Below, in pieces: positions 37,301 to 48,965 of a stretch of 64,000 nt of DNA. Each line of letters starts with the position of its first letter. Within the stretch, counting starts at the first letter, position 1. The position numbers and the translations under genes are program-made. The DNA is from Vitrella brassicaformis (lineage: Eukaryota; Sar; Vitrellaceae). The notes below the pieces were generated by a model. That model saw only the letters and a program-made list of their open reading frames with translations. It did not search any database and was not told the origin of the DNA. Where the stretch lies: contig CDMY01000947.1 of NCBI GenBank assembly GCA_001179505.1, positions 1 through 64,000 on the forward strand. Direction: 5' to 3'.

Positions 37301-39629
37301 CCCTCCGATGAGCCGCCGGCGGTGAGGTGGGGGTGCTCTTGACTGATGACCTTGACCGTCTGTTTCGTGTCGCTCTCCTGCACACACACACACACACACA
37401 GACACACACACACACGCACGTACACACATCCATTCACCAATGCAACACACAACGGTCAGAGATCCATCCGGCAAGGCGTGTTGGTTGGGTGTCATCGACT
37501 GACCTCGCTGTCATCGTCTTGTTCGGGTGCTGCTGCCACAGGCCGCTCCTTCACTTTAGCCACGTCACCAAACAGAGTCGTCTCCTCTGCACCGCAGCGG
37601 AACGACACACAGGCAGATAGGCAGGTGCCGAGCTATGATGGCCGGGTTTGATTTCCGTGGTCGTTTGGTCTGTCTGTTTGTCGCTGCCGACCTTCGAAGG
37701 TGAAGTTGGGTGGCGTTTCGCAGTTGCAGCCGTGGTACTGCTGGCCGTTCATCGATATGAAGATCTCCACCTCTGCAGAGCAAACAAAATGCAGCCAGCC
37801 ATGCAGCCCAGAAAAGCAGCATTCTCCCCCTCCTCTCCCTCCTGTCTGTGTCCTCTCCCTCCTCTTTCTCCCATCCCCCCACTGACTTTCTTTCCGCCTC
37901 CACACGGGGCTCTCGCACACCACTGCCGGCACCAAAGGCGCGTCAGGCGACCCCTCCTCGCTCTTCACCTCTTCACGCGATGATGATGACGCCGCCTCGT
38001 CACCAGAGCTGCCGTTGTCTGTCGAATCCTCCATCGCACCACCGCCAGCACCCACCCCGGTCCCCTCTCTGGGCGCAGCGCCCCCTGAAGCATCGACCGG
38101 TGCAGCATCGGCCGACTGATCAGATGATCCCGTGTCGGCTGCTGCTGCTGCCGCGGGTGCTTGGGGTGCCTTGACATCTGCCTGTGTGTCTGCTTCGGGT
38201 GCAGACTGCTGCGGCTGTTTGGGGGGCTGGGGAGGGGTGAGGGTCTGTGTTGTGGGTGGGGACAGCAGACAGGCATGGCATGGCATGCAGTGCAGAGGGG
38301 GTGAATGGATCAGATCAGGGCAAGTTGACTGACTGTTGTGTGCTGCTCACCGCGGCAGCAGCAGCTGATGGCGCCGGGAGCATCATGAACTTGCCTGAAA
38401 GACATCGACAAAGGCGTGGGGGCAAGTCACGGCGTGGTACAAAAGTTGACTTGAGCTGGGACGGGACGCGTTGCTGACCTTCCACGGTGGTGGATGCCGA
38501 CGAGGAGACGAACTTGACTTTGATGGTGTCCGACGGGAAGATGTTGCGGCCGAACACATGGATGGTGGTGCCGCCTACAAACACACGTACACATATATAT
38601 ATCCACACATCAGTTATTCATTGACGCATTGGTGCAAGCGCCGTAGACGCACCGCACCCGAGATGAAGGCCTTTGAGGGCTGAAAGCTCTCCACAACTGG
38701 TGGCTCGAACACCTGAACCAACCGACTCACAGACAGACAGGTCGCCAGTGAGTGAATGACCAGCCAACATCTCCCTCTCCCTCTCCCCGATCATGGCGGT
38801 CGCTCGCCTTGAAGAAGAGAGTCCGCTCCTCGGCGGTCTCGACGAAGTCCTTCTGTATGTGGACGCTGACCAGGCACCCCTTGTCGCTCAGACCGCCGGG
38901 CGTCACGAACTCGATCTGCTTCTCGGTCACCTTGAGCGGCTCCACTATCCGGTACTGACCGTCGATGTTATCTAGATGCACATACAACTCATGGGCTGGG
39001 GCTGGGGCTGATGGTGGTGATGCAGCAATGGTGCCGTTGCTGTCATGTGTGGCGGAGGTGGCGTTGCCTCCTGCTGTGGCTGCTGCTGGGGGCTGTTGCT
39101 GCTGCTGTTGGTCTGCGGAGGATAGTGAGGTGGCATTGGCCGGCATTGGTGGAAGGGGTGGAGGGGCGTCTGGCTTGGCTCTGAAGCCGTACCCATGGAT
39201 CGTCACCTTGGTGCCCTGTCAGACAAGACACACACACCACACGTCCAGCATAGCATCCACCCATCTCCATGCGGCTGCATCTCTCTCGCTGCTCCTGCTC
39301 ACCCCGTCAGAGGGCCCCTGTGACGGCGTCAGGTACGACAGCTGAATCTGGGGCACTCCTGCACCAACCGCCAGCCCACCGAGGGATAGCAAAACCCGCA
39401 ACACCCCCCAGAGGCCTCGATGCGCAGCTTTCCTCCTCGCTTGCCGGGCCGATGAGGGCTGCTGAATGGACACCGCCTCATCGGGCGATGGGCAGGGAGG
39501 CTGCTGCCGGTGCTCTTTGCGCTGTGGTGCAGATGCTATGGCTCGAAATGATGACGGCTGCCTCACCCCTGATGGAGAGGAGGCCCGATCAGCACGGTTG
39601 AGAGAGGCGGCTCTTCTGGCTGTCACCAT
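34399..39629 (-). CDS. IPT/TIG-domain protein fused to a CPA2/KEA-type cation:proton antiporter
   Basis: The ATG at 39629 starts a basic leader and a hydrophobic segment (GVLRVLLSLGGLAVGAGV), probably a signal peptide. Then come IPT/TIG-like immunoglobulin folds: QIQLSYLTPSQGP with GTKVTIHGYGF, and PVVESFQPSKAFISG with GTTIHVFGRNIFPSDTIKVK, with Q-rich and acidic inserts, ending VEIFISMNGQQYHGCN. The following exons continue in phase (FEEETTLFGDVAKVKERP) into an acidic linker and ENQYVLSKPKNSSGY, which matches the entry to TMCO3/KEA antiporters. The membrane domain includes QPVVLGFLAAGMIVGPG, LFSLGLEFHPRKV, GAFVSMSSTAVCVKDL, ATVGILIIQDVMLGVM, SLEMGSFVAGVMLTQ and HIGEFAFVLAGKGWAL, about 12 segments, likely K+ or Na+ exchange for H+. 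A cytosolic Ser/His-rich tail ends at 34399. Confidence 0.82.
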
Positions 39630-39907
39630 GAGCCGCAGGAATGGCAAGCGCCGGGCTGCTCGTTCATCCAGTCCTCTCAGCGACCAGAAGATGACTCAAA
39701 TGCGATTCTGCTCGAATGAACGGTCTTTCAAGCTGATACGCCAAGGGTGGTATCTGTTGATGCTGAGATGCTCATCCAAATGCGTTGCAATTGCGGCATT
39801 GTCTTTGGCGTTCTCAGCGAGCTTGAGCTCGCGACCGAATGGGGACGCGGGAGGCAGCCCTCTGTGTGGATAGATAGCGTGTTGATACGTTGGGAGCAGG
39901 AAGAGTC
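39630..39907. promoter_or_regulatory. Head-to-head promoter with facing AGCTCGC motifs
   Basis: A 278-base spacer containing GCGAGCTTGAGCTCGC at 39817-39832: the two orientations of the recurrent motif placed back to back, an almost perfect palindrome like that at 21360. Confidence 0.55.
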
Positions 39908-40304
39908 ATGGAGCCGCTGGTTCGTGGCGCCACCGGGGTGGCATGCAGACGGGCGTCGCATTGTCCTCCTCATCAGCCTGAAGCAGCGGCCGCACAGCGG
40001 CGGCTGGTCAGCTTTCTGGCCCGACTGGGGCTGAGTAGGAGATCTCACGAGCCGGAGCCCTCACTGTTGCCCGACACCCCTCGTGTGGCGGTGAGTGAGG
40101 ACAAAGATCTGCCTCTCTCCTCTGGCTGCACCATGTTCATTGGCTTGCATTTTTGCGTGTGCAGGATCCCTTCTGGATCAGGGACAAAAGCATGCAGGGA
40201 GCGTTCTTGCCTGACGCGATTGAGCTGAGCTGGAACCTCGCGAAGATCAAAAGGTACACACACACACACATCATTCTTTCGCGTCGGCTCTCTCCTCTCC
40301 TCTG

Positions 40305-40336
<32 letters not shown>

Positions 40337-40483
40337 CAGGGCGTACAACAGGCTCGAGGGCGGCGTGGAGGGTCCTCGTGAGCGCCTGGAGGGCAGTGTG
40401 GACGAGATCAACAATGTGCTTATGGAGACCTTCATGCGCTTCCACATGGCCACCAAAGACATGAAAGCAAGTGGGGTAGAGGG

Positions 40484-40532
<49 letters not shown>

Positions 40533-41491
40533 GGGAGAGATGGGGTCATGCGGTTTGCCTGTGGGTGGCGTCTGTTGATCAGAGGAGATAGCCGAGAAGA
40601 ACATGGCGACATCGTATGCTGTTATGGTGAGGTAATGAGTGCCGCACATAGGACCGTCTTCCCTCTGAAAGTCGCCTTCTGTCCCGTTCTGCTGTCGCAC
40701 ATACATGTGTCAGGAGTGGCTAACGTTGAAGCCCCCGAATGCCGCGGTGTGGGACGTCATCCCAAAGGAAGGCGCACTGGTGCAGGTAGGTGTGAAGTGA
40801 AGGAAGACACACACGTCACACCACACCACACCACACCACGACACAAGACAACAGAGCAGCACTCGTAGATGCAATGCCGCCGCCCCTGTGTGTCTGCCTG
40901 TCTGTCTATCTGTCTGTATGTGTGTGTGTGTGCAGGCGAGGACGATGAAGGAGACGGTCGGCGATCGGGAGCTGTCCTTCATTCAGCTGACCTCCAGGAT
41001 CGAATATGAACAGGTGTGTGTGTACTGCACCCACACACATCGACGCGCTGCTCACTGCCGTGGGTTCATTGCGGGCTGGGCTTCATTCCATTCCCTAGTA
41101 TGCGGAGTACAAGGGCCTCAAGCGGAAGAAGAGCATCACCATCGGCATGGACGGCGGCAAGGAGGAAGCGGGCGAATGGAAAACGAGGAAAGCCATCGTC
41201 GTCTTCAGCTTCTGCGTAAGAATGAATCCACACACCACACACACAGACCCACCCACCCACCCGATACACACACATCCTCGTATCTTTCAACAGGCAGGAC
41301 ACAAATCTCTCCCTCCCTCTCTCTCTCTCGGCATGTATCTTTCCCTTACTTGTGTTGTTCAGACGGGTGGTCCGAGGATCTTTCGGATCATCTCTGTGAA
41401 GGACTCGTCGGTTGTGCAGGACGAGCAGAGCGAGTTGGAGTGGGCCAAGCAGTGGCTGGATCGCTGGGTGGGGAAGAAGAAACCGTCCTGA
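39908..41491 (+). CDS. Tim44/mL45-like mitochondrial protein (tentative)
   Basis: The start at 39908 gives a basic, acid-poor N terminus (VRGATGVACRRASH, then SFLARLGLSRRSH) that could be a mitochondrial presequence. Exons join to DPFWIRDKSMQGAFLPDAIE, AYNRLEGGVEGPRERLEG, INNVLMETFMRFHMATKDMK, IAEKNMATSYAVM, EWLTLKPPNAAVWDVIPKEG, ARTMKETVGDRELSFIQLTS, RIEYEQYAEYKGLKRK, TRKAIVVFSFC and RIFRIISVKDSS, ending at 41491. The order (helical pair, then a mixed sheet that begins ARTM...FIQLTSRIE) resembles the Tim44-like/NTF2-fold domain found in Tim44, Mba1 and ribosomal protein mL45. That assignment is by pattern only. The protein would act in the mitochondrial matrix, at the inner membrane, or on the large ribosomal subunit exit site. 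Confidence that it is a real gene is high; confidence in the family is low. Confidence 0.6.
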
Positions 41492-41926
41492 CTGACCCAC
41501 TCCATGCCATGTCATGTGTGGCCTGGTGAGTGGGGGGTTGGGTGAATGTCTGACAGAAAGACATGACGTTCGTTATGTGAGTGTGTCGTTAATCCGATCG
41601 ATGTGATGTGTGGGTCATGTGAATGAAATGAATGTGCCGCCGCCGCGAACACACACTGACGCACACGCACCTTTCATTCTATTCGGCCAATGAATCAAAT
41701 CGCATGCACTCGTCCACACAGGACATCCATCGCATCAGGTAGGTAGCCAGGTAGGTGGAAGGAGTCAATCCACTCACTGATTCACTCACTCACTACACCG
41801 GAGCATTGCGTACACACACCATAGCGCATCAATCAATCGTCCCCTACCTTAATACACACACACACACACACACACAACACACACTTCTCACTCACCAGCC
41901 CCTCGACACGACACCTTGCAGCACCG
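41492..41926. other. Tail-to-tail spacer
   Basis: 435 bases with a CA run (about 41853-41882) and ACTC/TGAT repeats. No gene is seen. Confidence 0.6.
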
Positions 41927-44900
41927 CTAGTCGCTAGCCTCCGTCTTGGTCCGCACCACCATCATGCTGCTGCCACCAGCCCCAGGCCCCCCACCAAGCT
42001 GCTCGCTGCTGCTGCTGACGCCCAGCATCTCCCGCACCGGGCGCTTCAGCCTGATGTGCCACGGTAGCCTCAGCTGCCCCTCCAGCTCACGCAGCCACTC
42101 GGCCTCCTCGGCTGACGACAATGCCGCCGAGGGGCCGCGACGGGCACTCAACCGGGATAACACGCTGCCGGGGACATCTTTCTGCACAACAGAAGAACAG
42201 ACGGAGCGATTGATTGCTCTTCGTTCGCCCTCACACCCACACACCCACCTCGCGGATGTGTTTGATGAGCTCCGCCAGAGGCTGCTTGAGGGTGTCGTCA
42301 GGCAGCGTAACGGCCTTGGACTCGAGCAGGGCAGCCACCCCCTCGCTGTCCATCGCCTCCACCCCCTCCCCGTCTGCATGGTCTCCTGTGTCCATGTCCA
42401 TGTCGATGGCGATGCCGCCGTGTGTGGCGGCCTCCTCCTTCTTGGCCTTGACGAAGCAGCGGAGCAGAAAGAAGCGGGAGTTGCTCATGGGCACCTCGGC
42501 GAGCAGCTCGGTGCGCTCATCGGGTGACTCCACCAGACACACCAGGTCTTCGAAGGTGGTGAACGGGGTGAGGGAAGACTGCTTGAGCTGACAGACAGAC
42601 AGACACGTTAGTTAGTCACACACATTGGAATCAATGCGTGATGGATGAATGGAATGCGCCTTGTCTGTGTTGCTCTCGGTCACTCACCTCGTCAAATTTG
42701 TCAGCGAGTCTCTTGAGGTCCGGCTGCGGCTGTGCGCGAAGCAGCTGCAGCACCTGGTCCGTCGTGATGTCCGATACAGCCAGCCGCCGGACCTCTCGCT
42801 GCTCCTGCTGCTCTTGTTGTTGTTGTTGCATCGGCTGTTCGGCCTGGTCGGCCCCACCACCACACGCGGCAGCAGCAGCCCCGGCAGCAGCAGGAGGGGG
42901 CGATGGCGGCGCGAGCGCTCTCGAATCTTGGCGCACTGGGGAGTCGTCAGACGCACCGGCGTGCGCCTCCTCGCTCACTGCAGCTTCATCCTGCGCCTTC
43001 ACCACCGCCTCTTCTCCCACTTCTGCTGCGTCCTCGGCCTTCTCTTCTTGGGCATTGGCCGTTTCCCGACGGTCGTCTCTCGCAGCCGGCGACACACGCT
43101 CGGGTGGGAGATCTGGTGGGGGCATCTTCTGCAATTGCTCCGTGTCAGTCGTTGCCGCCGGCTGCTGTTTGTTGTCGCCATTCTGTGGCTTCGGAGGAGC
43201 GGGGGCTGGTGAGGGGACGGGCTGAGGCTGAGGCTGAGAGGGCACTGGTGGCTGTGCGCCTGGTGGCTCGGCAGAGGGAGCCTTTTGTTGCCGTTGGTAG
43301 GGCTGCTCCTGTGTTAGAGCGGGCAGCGTCTGCATCGGGGTGGGGGTGGGCTGGGGTGCTGCTTTCTTGGGTGGCGGCAGCACGGCACCGCGGTCAGATG
43401 ACTAAGGGATAGAACAACACGCATCCATTCAATCAACACGATGCCTTCATTCCCAGCTCCCTGTGTCGTGTCGTGTCGTGTCGTTTCTTTCTGCCCTCTG
43501 TTTCTTACCCTGGCTTGTGCGGCGGCTAGCGGTGCGAACGGCGGGGAGGATCCTGATACCAGGTGACGGTGGGTGGGACGGACGGGTGGCGGCAGTGGCG
43601 GGGATGGGGATGGCGGGGGTAGTGGGGTCGCCAAGCCGGCAATGGACCTCTGGCGTGCAGTATTCATCGCTGCCTGCCATGCTGCAGCAATTCTTCTGTC
43701 AGCGGCCAGCGAGCGAGCCGTCGGCGCCCCCATCCTCATGTCCCCCATGTGCTGCTGCAGATGAGCCGCCCCGGTGCCGTTTGGTCTCGCCGCAAAAACA
43801 GCAGCCACACCAGGCACACCGGTGGCAGCGGCAGCCGCCGGAGAAGACTGCTCCCTGGCCTCGTCCTCCTCCCACCTCCAGTCATGCTCGTCAAACAGCT
43901 TCTGGTAGCCCGTGATGGCCTGAGCCCTTTCCCGGGCCTCGTTCCGTACCTTGATGGCCTCTTCAAGGGCGGCCCGGACCGGCCTGCCGTTGATGCGCAC
44001 CAGCTTGGTGACGGCCTGCCGGGCGCCGGTGGGCGTGCGGGGCGTGCCTAGGTGGACGTCGAAGGCGTGGAGACGGCGTGTGTCCTTGTGGTAGTACTGG
44101 GTGATGTACAGAGGGGTGGGGGCGCAAAGTTCCCGCAGCTTGACGATGATGGGAAGCGTCGTGGGACGCCGTGCCGCCCACAAAGCGTCCTGCACACACA
44201 CACAAAAGGCATAGGGGAGAGAAGGACAAAGGCAGTAAGGCAATGAAATGGGTGCTGCATCGCATCGCATCGCATCTGTGTCCGTGTGTGTGTTCTGTGT
44301 TCTCTGTTATTGCTCGTGTATGTGTACCGATGGCTCTTTCGCTTCGGCGCTCCGCTCGTCGATGGCATCCCAGCCGTGCTGATCGAGTATGGCCCTATAG
44401 CCCCGCAGCACCGAATAGCCATTCATCTTGGCACCGGCCTGCTTGTTCCGCCAGTTGATGGCCCGCTCAAGGGCGGTCCGCACACCGCACCCACCGATGA
44501 CGAGACACTCCATTGCCGGATTGCCGCTGGTGAAGCCCTGGATGTGGCCGTAGACCGTCCTGGAGATCACCTGGATGCCCAGCTTGCCGGAAGGCAGCGC
44601 TTCCTCCAGGCTCGTCAGGATCGGCTGCAAAGCCTCACAGGGCCAGGGGCGCCGCGGCTGCTTGGGCGCCGCTCTTTTCTTTTTCTGCTTCTGCCGCCCC
44701 TGGCCTTGGTCTGGTGGTCTCTGCACGGCCTCGACATGGAAGGGCAGGTCGGCTGGTCTCGGCTGAATGTGCTGGTAGGGGGGGCGGTGGCTGTGCTGCT
44801 GGGGTGAGGGGTGCTGCTGGGGCGCCGGGGAGGCCGGGGAAGCCATGTCTGAGATGCATTCATCAACCACAGACGAACACACGCACAGCACAATTGCCAG

Positions 44901-46488
44901 CGCTCCTGTCTGGCGCATCCATCCGTGGTGTGAACCGTACCGTTTGTCATGGGAAGCTTCGTGCTAACGGGCATTTGCATGAGAGGGCCGTGAGTCAGCA
45001 CAGGGCTGCTGCTGTTGGCCTGGCCTGCAGTGCACACAACACAACATGGCATGACCAACACGCATTGCATTGCGCCCATCCATCCCATCGCTGGCCTGGC
45101 CGCACGTATCGGATTGACCCAATCAACAAGACAGACCACCAGACACACCCACCCACCTTGAGCGAAGCGTCTCATTTCCTGCTCGCTGCTGTCCATGGGT
45201 CTCTCCGGCAGCGCGCGGGGAGCGGATGCCGCGCTGGCTTGCGGGGGTGGTGCCGTGCCACCGCCTTGCTTCCTGGCCTCATCGGCCTTCCTCTGCCACT
45301 CTATCCTGTGAACAAGCCGCCACCCGTCCAGATAGGCCTTGACCAGTCCAGCAAAGGTGGCTGGTGAGGGTTCGAAGCAGCACCCCGCCACGTGCCAGAA
45401 GCCCCTCGGGTCCCACGCCACCTTCTGCCCCAGGTGCTGGTTCTCAAAGAGCAGCGCAGTGGCCATGCTGTTGAGGGCGTCCCGGCTCAGAGGGGTGTCC
45501 GGGAGTGCCCGTCTGGTGGTGCAGATGCTGGGAACGCCCCGCAAGCCAATCGCCTCCCTAGTGTGATCCCTCGTTGGGGCGCCAGACTGCTGAATGGACC
45601 GCCATACGTCAGCCGCAGTAGTCACTGCAGAACCAGAAATAGAAGCCGCTGCACCGGCAACACCAGCAGCAGGGGCAGCCAAAGCAGGGGCAGAGAGGCC
45701 GGCAGCAGCAGGGGGGTGCGATGACGGGGCGTGTCGGTGCGATGCCATTGCCGCTGGGGGCACAGAAGGGGGGCGATTCAACGGCTGCTGATCCTGCTGT
45801 AAGGGGGGAGGGGCCGAGGGGGCCCGGTTGGGGTGGTGCGAAGCGTGTGAAGCGGCAGCGTGGTGGCCACCGATGGTGCCGGTGCCGGGGTATCGAGGAG
45901 CAAGGGGGTACATTGTGCCCGGTTGGAAAGGGTTGAGTGCAGAGGGATAAGCATACCCCGGTGCAGTATACTGCAGGGCGCCATAGACGGCCGCATGGGA
46001 TGGCGACGCGTATGGGTTGGGGTGGGCCATGGGCAGCTGGTGGGCGTAGGGAGACTGGAAGCCTCGCGCGAGAGGCGAGGATGACTGCAAGGCTGACTGC
46101 AGCTGACTGGCTTGAAACGACAGCGGCGCGATGGCTGCCGGCAAATAAGGGAAGTGTGGCTGCTGCACCTGCTGGGCGACTGGCTGCTGCACCTTGGCGA
46201 TCTCGGCGTGCCTTGCCTTCTTAAGCTGACCCTGCCCTTGACCATTCGCCTGTTGGGCGTCGTAAAGCTGTTACAACAAGTCACACCAGACAGTCTGATC
46301 AATCAATCGAATGATTTATGACGCCACTCGCTTGTCTGTACCGTGATGTGGTCTTGACTCGTCTCGCCCCCCACTTGCTCGTTTGGACGCTTCCTCCCTC
46401 CATTGACAGCAGCGGGGTCAAATTGCGCGGCTGGCGGGCTTACCATTGGCACCGGGCGGCCAGGGGGAACCCGTGTGTGAGGCTCCAT
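41927..46488 (-). CDS. Large Q/P-rich protein with three AP2-like domains
   Basis: The ATG at 46488 (MEPHTRVPPGRPVPMV) leads through a short exon (LYDAQQANGQGQGQLKKARH) into a long His/Ala/Pro-rich region. Three related segments follow. (1) KVAWDPRGFWHVAGCCFEP and LDGWRLVHRIEWQRKADEAR. (2) TVYGHIQGFTSGNPAMECLV, then GCGVRTALERAINWRNKQAG. (3) YHKDTRRLHAFDVHLGT, then RPVRAALEEAIKVRNEARE. Each has short strands followed by a helix of the form G-x-x-x-A-L-x-x-A-I-x-x-R-N, the layout of AP2/ERF and ApiAP2 domains in alveolates. GYQKLFDEHDW and GYRAILDQHGW follow domains 3 and 2, another shared element. The C-terminal part is Q/A/P/E-rich, then helical (FEDLVCLVESPDERTELLAE) to 41927. The AP2 call is structural pattern reading, so a nuclear regulator is an inference. 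Confidence 0.6.
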
Positions 46489-46577
46489 CGCTCTCCAAAG
46501 GCGAAACACCCACCCCACCTCCGATCGATCGGCAAGGAAGGGATCGACGCAACAAAAAACGGCGCAGGAGCGAGGCG
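46489..46577. promoter_or_regulatory. Shortest head-to-head spacer (89 bases)
   Basis: Only 89 bases lie between divergent ATGs. No exact AGCTCGC copy occurs here; CGATCGATCGG is present in the middle. Both genes must share nearly all core promoter sequence, or their transcription starts must overlap. Confidence 0.5.
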
Positions 46578-48965
46578 ATGAGTAGCTCTGGGGCAGCTGC
46601 GGCGGCTGCGGGGTCGCAGAAGCGCAAGTGGGATGGCAAACAAGGTGACGAAGTTGACTATCTTGCTGCGAGTATCGAGCACAGCCAGCGGGTAACAGAG
46701 GAGCTGCAGACGCTGAGCCGCGGCCTCGTGGACAAGGAGCTTTCGATGGGCGGGACGGGGGGTGCAGCCTCGGTAAGGAGCGCAGACACATAGAAGCCTT
46801 GCAATGTGGATCGGTGCTCTCACTGCTGTGTTTCGTGCGCCCTCCGGCACAGAACGAGTGTATGCGTGATGTGTTGGAGATCAACGTCGCTGGAGAGTTG
46901 ATGCGCGCCCGCCGGTCGGCCCTCTGTGCGGCCAAGGGCAGTGTGCTGGCGGTGATGTTTTGTGGCAAGTTTGACGCTGGCTTCATTAGAGACGATAGCA
47001 ATCGCATCTTCCTGCAGGTCAACCACACGCAGCCATGCGTTGACTTGCAGCTGACACACACAGCCAGCCAGCCAGCCAGACATGACACAATGGTGTGCCG
47101 GTGTTGTTGCAGATCTGGCCGCCCGCCTTCAAGTGGTGAGAGGGGCGGACGAACACTGAGGGGATTGGCGGATGGGGTGTGTGTGTGATCTGATCAGGTT
47201 GGTTGGAGAGCTCATACTGTATTCGGGCGAGCAGGTCGACAATGTGACCCTGACACCCGCCAGACAAACCGATGCGCCATACAAGTGAGGAAGGAAAGGC
47301 CTATTCGCTCGCTATGTGCGTGTGCATGTTTCCGCCATCCTCAGGTACTGGGCCGAGCTACTTCTGTCCGACCCCTCCACGAAGCGGCGCGCCAACGACG
47401 GTGCGGTGGCGGCAGGAGAGAACGACCAGCAGCCCCCCGCACACGACGGCCAGCAGGGAGGGGGACAGCCACAGAGCGATGCTGAGGACCTCTCTGTTGA
47501 GCTGACCAGTATGATCAGGCGGGCCAAGGCGGACAAGGCTGCGCAGGAGGCGAGGCGCGACGCCATCAAACCGCTGCTGAAGACGGGCAATATGGAGGAC
47601 GATACGGTGAGGCGAACACAGAACAGCAGAGGAGTGCAAACTCAATGGTGCGCTCGCTGTCACATCTCTATGTCGTCAGTTGGTGTCGATTGACGTCCTC
47701 GGTCAGAAGATCACCGTGACCAAAGCCGTAGCGAAGTCGCTGGGGGACGATTCGACGTTCGCAAACCGATTCCTCAAGTCCGCCAGTAGCAGCGAGTGGA
47801 ACACACACTTATGGTTGGTTGGCATGTTGCCCTTGTTTGTTCGTTAAGGCATCACACTCTGACCGTGGAAGCGCCTCCGGAGCACGTGCAGAGGGTGGTG
47901 GACATAGTCGCCCGTGCGCACATGACGGGGGCGTCTATCACAGCGGCTGACGTGCAGGGGGCGAGGGGTGACCTGGCCATCAAGGGCTACCAACACGCAC
48001 TCATCATGTCAGAGCGACAAGAACACACAGAGCTGCTCACCACACAGTGCCCCGACGGCTGTTCTCTGTCTGTGTGTTGGTTTGTGTCAGGTACGGCTTG
48101 GATGCTGATCGCTATTTGGGTCCCATTGACGGCCTACTGACCACCGAGCACCTGCACAAGATGCGACAGTGGTGTGAGGGCGAGGAGGACGCCCCGGCTA
48201 TCCCTCCGTGTGTGGGCGAGCCGGTCATCCGCATATACAAGTGAGGAGGGCAGGCCAGACGGTCGTGAGCATGACGGCACTCTCTCACCATCCCTCTGTG
48301 TCTTGATGTGTGTGTGTGTGTTGTGGCAGGGCGACAGTGGATGGGTGGAGGTGGCTGGATTTCTTCGATGCCGTCAAGGGCCACTCCCCACTGCTGCTCA
48401 TCTCCAAGGTGGCCGACAGCAATGAGCTCTTCGCCCTCATCATCGAGGGGCCCATCGAGGTCACCGGGGCGGCCGATAGCGAGCGCAACACGACATCATA
48501 CGCCTTCAAGCTGCGGGGGACAGAAAGCCACGCATATGTGGGCGGCATCGGCTGGAACAGCGGCATGTATATCGCGGGCACACAGGTGGGTACTCATTTC
48601 AACCAGCAACGCAGTCATGGTAATGATCTCTCTATCCGTGTGTGCAGGAGAGAGTCACCGACCTCATCGATTTCTCTTCACCCGCCTCCAATATGACGGC
48701 CGTCCTCTCCGGATCCGCATGCCTCGATTTCGGTGTCCGTCTGGCCGCCCAGATCGGCGCGCCAGCAGCGGCCAGCGATGAGATCATGAAACGGTGCCAG
48801 GGCTTCATGCGGGAGGAGGGGCAGCCCGATGAGTGGCGCCAGTGGGAGCGGCCGAGTGTCAAGCCGAGCGACCGCGGCTGGGACGGTGACGTAGTGTTCC
48901 TGCCTGTGTCTGTGAAGGGGTGGCAGTTTGAGATCGATGAGCTGGAGGCATACAAGCTGGCATGA
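46578..48965 (+). CDS. BTB (K-channel tetramerisation type) and TLDc-like domain protein
   Basis: The start at 46578 gives MSSSGAAAAAAGSQKRKW and a coiled region (EHSQRVTEELQTLSRGLVDK). The next exons hold a T1/BTB fold: DVLEINVAGELMRARRSALC, AAKGSVLAVMFCGKFDAGF and RDDSNRIFLQIWPPAFKWLV, used for oligomerisation and often for Cullin-3 binding. A middle region includes QEARRDAIKPLLKTGN, LVSIDVLGQKITVTKAVAK and ITAADVQGARGD. The C-terminal half resembles TLDc: IYKATVDGWRWLDFFDAV, SPLLLISKVADSNELFALII and YAFKLRGTESHAYVGGIGW, ending VSVKGWQFEIDELEAYKLA at 48965. It is the intact relative of the broken gene at 21544-22954 and the fragment at 15509-15637. The function is not known. BTB plus TLD-like would suit an adaptor. 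Confidence 0.75.
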
